Of a stretch of 17,159 nt of DNA, positions 14,498 to 17,159 are shown one piece after another. The notes below the pieces were generated by a model. That model ran no database searches, was not told the DNA's origin, and saw only the letters and a list, made by a program, of their open reading frames with translations. This DNA is from Sutterella sp. Lineage in GTDB: Bacteria > Pseudomonadota > Gammaproteobacteria > Burkholderiales > Burkholderiaceae_F. The position numbers and the translations under genes are program-made. Numbering within the stretch: position 1 is the first letter of the stretch; every line of letters starts with the position of its first letter. Location: the NCBI GenBank assembly GCA_019418605.1, contig DYBN01000026.1:1-17159 (forward strand), in the 5' to 3' direction.

Positions 14498-16255
14498 TTA
14501 CGCCGGCACCCAGTCGGGAATGTCGACATAAAGCCCGGGGAAGCCAAGGCGCTCGGCGATCTCATGTTGCCGCTGCGTCACCTCCATCCACCGGAGGCCG
14601 CCTGCGGCGTCGCGCGCGAGGCAAATTGGCTCGAGGCAGTTGAGAACCTCGTCCATTGTCATCTCGTCGGCCAATGGCCGAACCGTCTCCGTCTTTTCTC
14701 CGACCTGCCGCGTACTTGCAAGCTTCATGCGCCTTCTGAGCTCGCAGAGGATCGTGAGCGCCGTGAATGCAACGACAAAGCGCCCTTGCAGCGCGACGTC
14801 TTCCTGCGCACGGGTCGCGTCCAAATGCAAATCCCCCCTTCCTCCCAAAAAAGCCCTCTCAATCAAGTCCCTTGCCTCGTAGGCGCGCAGGACGTCGGCC
14901 GCCTCAGCCTTCATGGTCGAGACGTTGCATAAAAAGCCGAAATAGCGCGTCCTTTTTGAAAGTTCGTCCATGTTTCGAACGAGCTTCGACTTCCCGGGCG
15001 CCCCGCAGGGCTCCTGATAAAACTTCAGCAACGGGCTCTTGAGCAGAATGCCGGCGCCGCCCGTGCAAGGCTTCTCGCCGCTCCAGAGAGCTTCAAACTC
15101 GTCGAGCGCCCCGAAGAAAGCATCGTTTTCCAAGGCCGACTTGCCGTCGCTGCGATAGACGTGGCACCAAACCTCGCGCCTGATGCCGTCGGCAAACGCC
15201 GGGCTGCACGCAATGCTCCCGCCCCAAAAGCTGCTTCTCGGAATGCGGGCGGCGGCCTCGCGCAGCTTTGGCATCGCCTTTTCAACGGCCTCGCGCACCC
15301 ACGGTGCATCCAAGCCTGCCGACATGATCACGCGGCTCTTGTTGTCGACAAAGCTCGCAATGTTTTCAAGAGAAAACCTGCTTCGGTCAACGACCGCCGC
15401 AAAGATCTTTTTCTTTTCCGCAATGAGATCAAACCGAAAGAGCGCATCCTGCACCGTCGTCACGTCCGTGATCTGCCCGGGCAACAGGCGAAACAGCACG
15501 GGCATTCCGCTTTGGCGCCCCACAAGCAGGATCAGGCCGGCCTTTTGCTGATACCCGTCCCCGCTTTCGAGACCAAACCGGGCGTAGGAAATCTCACGGG
15601 CTTTTGAGGCGATCGCCGAGGCATCAAACGCAAGCAGCTCTTCTTCCGGGAGCCGGTTGATGCGGTCGGCAAAAAAGCTCTCCCGCCAACCCGGCTGCGC
15701 TGCCAGATGCGCAAAGAATTCGCCCATTGCCTTGGAGTCAAACGGCGTGCAGCCGGGAAGCAGCTTGTTTGGCGCCCAGGATTGAAAGAGGGACGCCGCG
15801 TTGTTTGCCGTGTGCAGCCATTGAAAGGCGATGCCAAGAATGTCGTCGGCCGCCTCCGTGCCCCAGGTGCGGATCAGGTCTTCGCGCAAGCCGGTCTTGA
15901 TGGCAATCTGGTAGTAGAGGGGAAGTTCGGCCGCAAGCAGAGGCCTCAGGGCGGTCGGCACGCGGCCCGTGCCGGCCTCTGCGGACTTGGCGGACTTGCC
16001 GGCCTTTTTGACCGGGGCCGGGCGCTTTTCGCCGTCGCGCTTAAACAAGGCGCGGTAATCCTCCGTGGAGTAGTAGACGTTGTCGACGACGTAGCCGATG
16101 TAGCGCCTTTTTTCCTTTCCTCTCTTTGCAATCGGATCCCAGTAGTAGTCGCGCACAACGACCCTGAGCCGCTTGTTGACGTAGTCGACCACGATTTTTG
16201 CCTTCGGCTCATCGAAAGGAAAGTTCTCAACTTCTGAGGGAGCAGGAATGTGCAT
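14498..16255 (-). CDS. DDE transposase, IS1634/IS4-superfamily type
   Basis: This RNase H-fold transposase catalyses cut-and-paste or related movement of an insertion sequence. The 585-residue product appears complete. An N-terminal region (about 1-95) contains a KRRYIGYVVDN element and a Lys-rich linker. The catalytic residues can be placed at D211 (LLAFDASAI), D290 (AAVVDRSRF) and E466, the last in a Y-(2)-R-(3)-E-type signature (YEARDLIERAFLGGRGDL). No frameshift or stop interrupts it, so it may be active. The ATG at 16255 is preferred; a TTG at 16276 would add seven residues. No Shine-Dalgarno sequence is visible. It is divergent from the IstB-like gene. Clear terminal inverted repeats were not found, so the element ends are undefined. 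Confidence 0.85.
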   Translation of the reverse strand: MHIPAPSEVENFPFDEPKAKIVVDYVNKRLRVVVRDYYWDPIAKRGKEKRRYIGYVVDNVYYSTEDYRALFKRDGEKRPAPVKKAGKSAKSAEAGTGRVPTALRPLLAAELPLYYQIAIKTGLREDLIRTWGTEAADDILGIAFQWLHTANNAASLFQSWAPNKLLPGCTPFDSKAMGEFFAHLAAQPGWRESFFADRINRLPEEELLAFDASAIASKAREISYARFGLESGDGYQQKAGLILLVGRQSGMPVLFRLLPGQITDVTTVQDALFRFDLIAEKKKIFAAVVDRSRFSLENIASFVDNKSRVIMSAGLDAPWVREAVEKAMPKLREAAARIPRSSFWGGSIACSPAFADGIRREVWCHVYRSDGKSALENDAFFGALDEFEALWSGEKPCTGGAGILLKSPLLKFYQEPCGAPGKSKLVRNMDELSKRTRYFGFLCNVSTMKAEAADVLRAYEARDLIERAFLGGRGDLHLDATRAQEDVALQGRFVVAFTALTILCELRRRMKLASTRQVGEKTETVRPLADEMTMDEVLNCLEPICLARDAAGGLRWMEVTQRQHEIAERLGFPGLYVDIPDWVPA

Positions 16256-16389
16256 GACGGACACGAGAGGATTCAATGCGGTGCTACGGATTTTACATAA
16301 CCATCTTCACAAGATATATAAAATCCGTATTTCGAGATATTTCCTTTAAGAAAAAATGCGACCTTCTCTCTTTACTACGTATTTATTGG
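16256..16389. other. AT-rich divergent gap between transposase and IstB-like genes
   Basis: This 134-base stretch is markedly richer in A and T than the rest of the window and contains the nested hairpin at 16286-16328. An open frame on the plus strand runs through it from an ATG at 16276, but the implied residues do not resemble any IstB N-terminus. It is treated here as noncoding and as the likely control region for both genes. Confidence 0.5.
16286..16328. repeat. Nested inverted repeat in the divergent gap
   Basis: ACGGATTTTA (16286-16295) is matched perfectly by TAAAATCCGT (16319-16328). Inside, ATCTT (16303-16307) and AAGAT (16311-16315) form a second perfect stem around CAC. It could be an operator, an RNA hairpin in the leader of the plus-strand gene, or a transposase-binding end. 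Confidence 0.8.
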
Positions 16390-17091
16390 ATGAGCATCGC
16401 CCGGATCCCGGGCAGGTTGTTTTCCGCAGAGATCGAGAGGCGCGACGAGCAAAACATGCAGAAGAGGTTGCGCGAGTCCATGATCGAGTGCATTGACGCT
16501 AACTACAGCCGCATCGAATGGCCCCCGGATCGCTTGCTCGACAAGGCGAGAATCAACACGATTCTTGCGCTCGAATGGGTCAGGCGCAAGCAACACTGCA
16601 TCATCACCGGCCCGACGGGCAGCGGAAAAACGTGGATGGCCGGTGCGATCGTACGGCAAGCCTGCTTGAAGGGCCACAAGGTCAAATCCTACCGGTTGCC
16701 TACGCTGCTGCGGAAATTCGCACGCTTCCAATCAGCTGCGGAAATGGAAAACGACGGACAGACCAAGTTCTTGCAGGATTTGTCAATTTTGGACTTGCTT
16801 CACATTGACGACTGGGCCGTCGGAGGCGGCTTGGAAATGCAGCCCGTGCATCGCATCGGCCTGTACGAGATCATACGTCACTGTGCCGGCCGGGTCAGCC
16901 TTCTGATTACAGGCGTGCCGCCTGTGTCGTCGTGGGCGGCGTTCATCGGCGAGCCCACGATTGCCGACGTGATTCTTGACCGTATCGTTAAGAGAAGCCT
17001 TCGCCTTGAGCTGCATGGCAAGTCGTTAAGGAACAAGGAGGAGTACGGAGGCATTCCGCACGAGGACCAGGCCGACTCGGAAGAGAAGTAA
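16390..17091 (+). CDS. IstB-like helper ATPase, shortened N-terminus, no adjacent istA
   Basis: This AAA+ ATPase of the IS21 helper family normally assembles on target DNA and recruits the IstA transposase. From the ATG at 16390 it has 233 residues. It keeps Walker A GPTGSGKT (74-81) after the family block LEWVRRKQHCIIT, Walker B LLHIDDWA (136-143) and the C-terminal block PTIADVILDRIVKRSLRLELHGKS. It aligns with IstB from about the middle of the N-terminal domain, so the first 30-45 residues of a usual IstB are missing or replaced. A longer frame from ATG 16276 does not restore them. Usually istB follows istA; here a divergent DDE transposase precedes it. No good ribosome-binding site is visible. 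Confidence 0.8.
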   Translation: MSIARIPGRLFSAEIERRDEQNMQKRLRESMIECIDANYSRIEWPPDRLLDKARINTILALEWVRRKQHCIITGPTGSGKTWMAGAIVRQACLKGHKVKSYRLPTLLRKFARFQSAAEMENDGQTKFLQDLSILDLLHIDDWAVGGGLEMQPVHRIGLYEIIRHCAGRVSLLITGVPPVSSWAAFIGEPTIADVILDRIVKRSLRLELHGKSLRNKEEYGGIPHEDQADSEEK

Positions 17092-17094
17092 GAG

Positions 17095-17159
17095 ATGACG
17101 GAGCGCCGTTTGTCCAAAACTGACAAATCTTCCATCCGCGCAGTTTTAGACATTTATTC
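17095..17159 (+). CDS. Start of an unidentified gene following the IstB-like gene (partial)
   Basis: An ATG three bases after the istB-like stop opens a frame that stays open to the window edge, 21 complete codons, beginning MTERRLSKTDKSSIRAV. An AAGAG-like purine run lies just before it. The basic start and possible helix suggest, without proving, a DNA-binding protein such as a transposase or regulator. The tight spacing points to co-translation with the IstB-like gene. If it were an istA, the usual istA-istB order would be reversed. Confidence 0.5.
   Translation, partial: MTERRLSKTDKSSIRAVLDIY

Noticed and set aside
14417..16330. Terminal inverted repeats of the transposase element
   Set aside because: The outer arm at 16286-16295 was compared with the sequence between the tRNA terminator and the transposase stop, and no matching end was found by eye.
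1..17159. CRISPR arrays, rRNA genes and riboswitches
   Set aside because: No regularly spaced direct repeats, no rRNA-like sequence and no recognisable riboswitch core were seen.

Overview
The window looks like chromosomal DNA from a GC-rich, asaccharolytic, probably gut-associated betaproteobacterium, most likely in or near the Sutterellaceae (Burkholderiales). This rests on recognised proteins rather than a database search: a DsbI-type disulfide oxidoreductase of the arylsulfate sulfotransferase (AssT/DsbL/DsbI) system, a DcuC-family transporter next to isoaspartyl dipeptidase, several exported redox enzymes with twin-arginine signals, a ruvCAB cluster and a Burkholderiales-like tRNA-Val(CAC).

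Left part (1-4109). The 3' end of a probable dsbL is followed by dsbI (+). A convergent terminator region separates dsbI from a minus-strand pair, a DcuC-family transporter gene then iadA, which together would take up and degrade isoaspartyl or dicarboxylate compounds. A 411-bp divergent region with two dyads lies between this pair and the next operon.

Polar amino acid uptake (4110-6502). Permease, ATPase and lipoprotein-binding-protein genes form a complete ABC importer that most resembles cystine uptake systems.

Exported redox cluster (6655-10242). A LysR-type regulator (+) is divergent from a minus-strand operon of a Tat-exported aldo/keto reductase, a secreted cyclophilin-like protein and a Tat-exported flavodoxin. 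The intergenic region holds a good sigma70-like promoter for the operon with a perfect T-N11-A dyad just upstream of its -35, which is the usual layout for LysR activation.

Tat-exported aminotransferase (10455-11630). A HisC-like PLP enzyme has an RR motif and a lipobox at its N-terminus, so an enzyme family normally found in the cytoplasm is predicted to be exported and lipid-anchored here.

Housekeeping block (11766-14416). ruvC, ruvA and ruvB on the minus strand encode the Holliday-junction branch migration and resolution machinery. tRNA-Val(CAC) follows on the plus strand, with its own promoter and a classical terminator.

Mobile region (14417-17159). Immediately after the tRNA terminator there is a full-length DDE transposase gene (minus, IS1634/IS4-superfamily type). 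Divergent from it is an IstB-like ATPase gene that lacks the usual N-terminal start of IstB. Three bases after the istB stop, a further reading frame begins and runs off the window. No istA precedes istB, and a nested hairpin sits in the divergent gap. This is the least ordinary part of the window and may be the left edge of a composite or undescribed transposable unit beside a tRNA gene.
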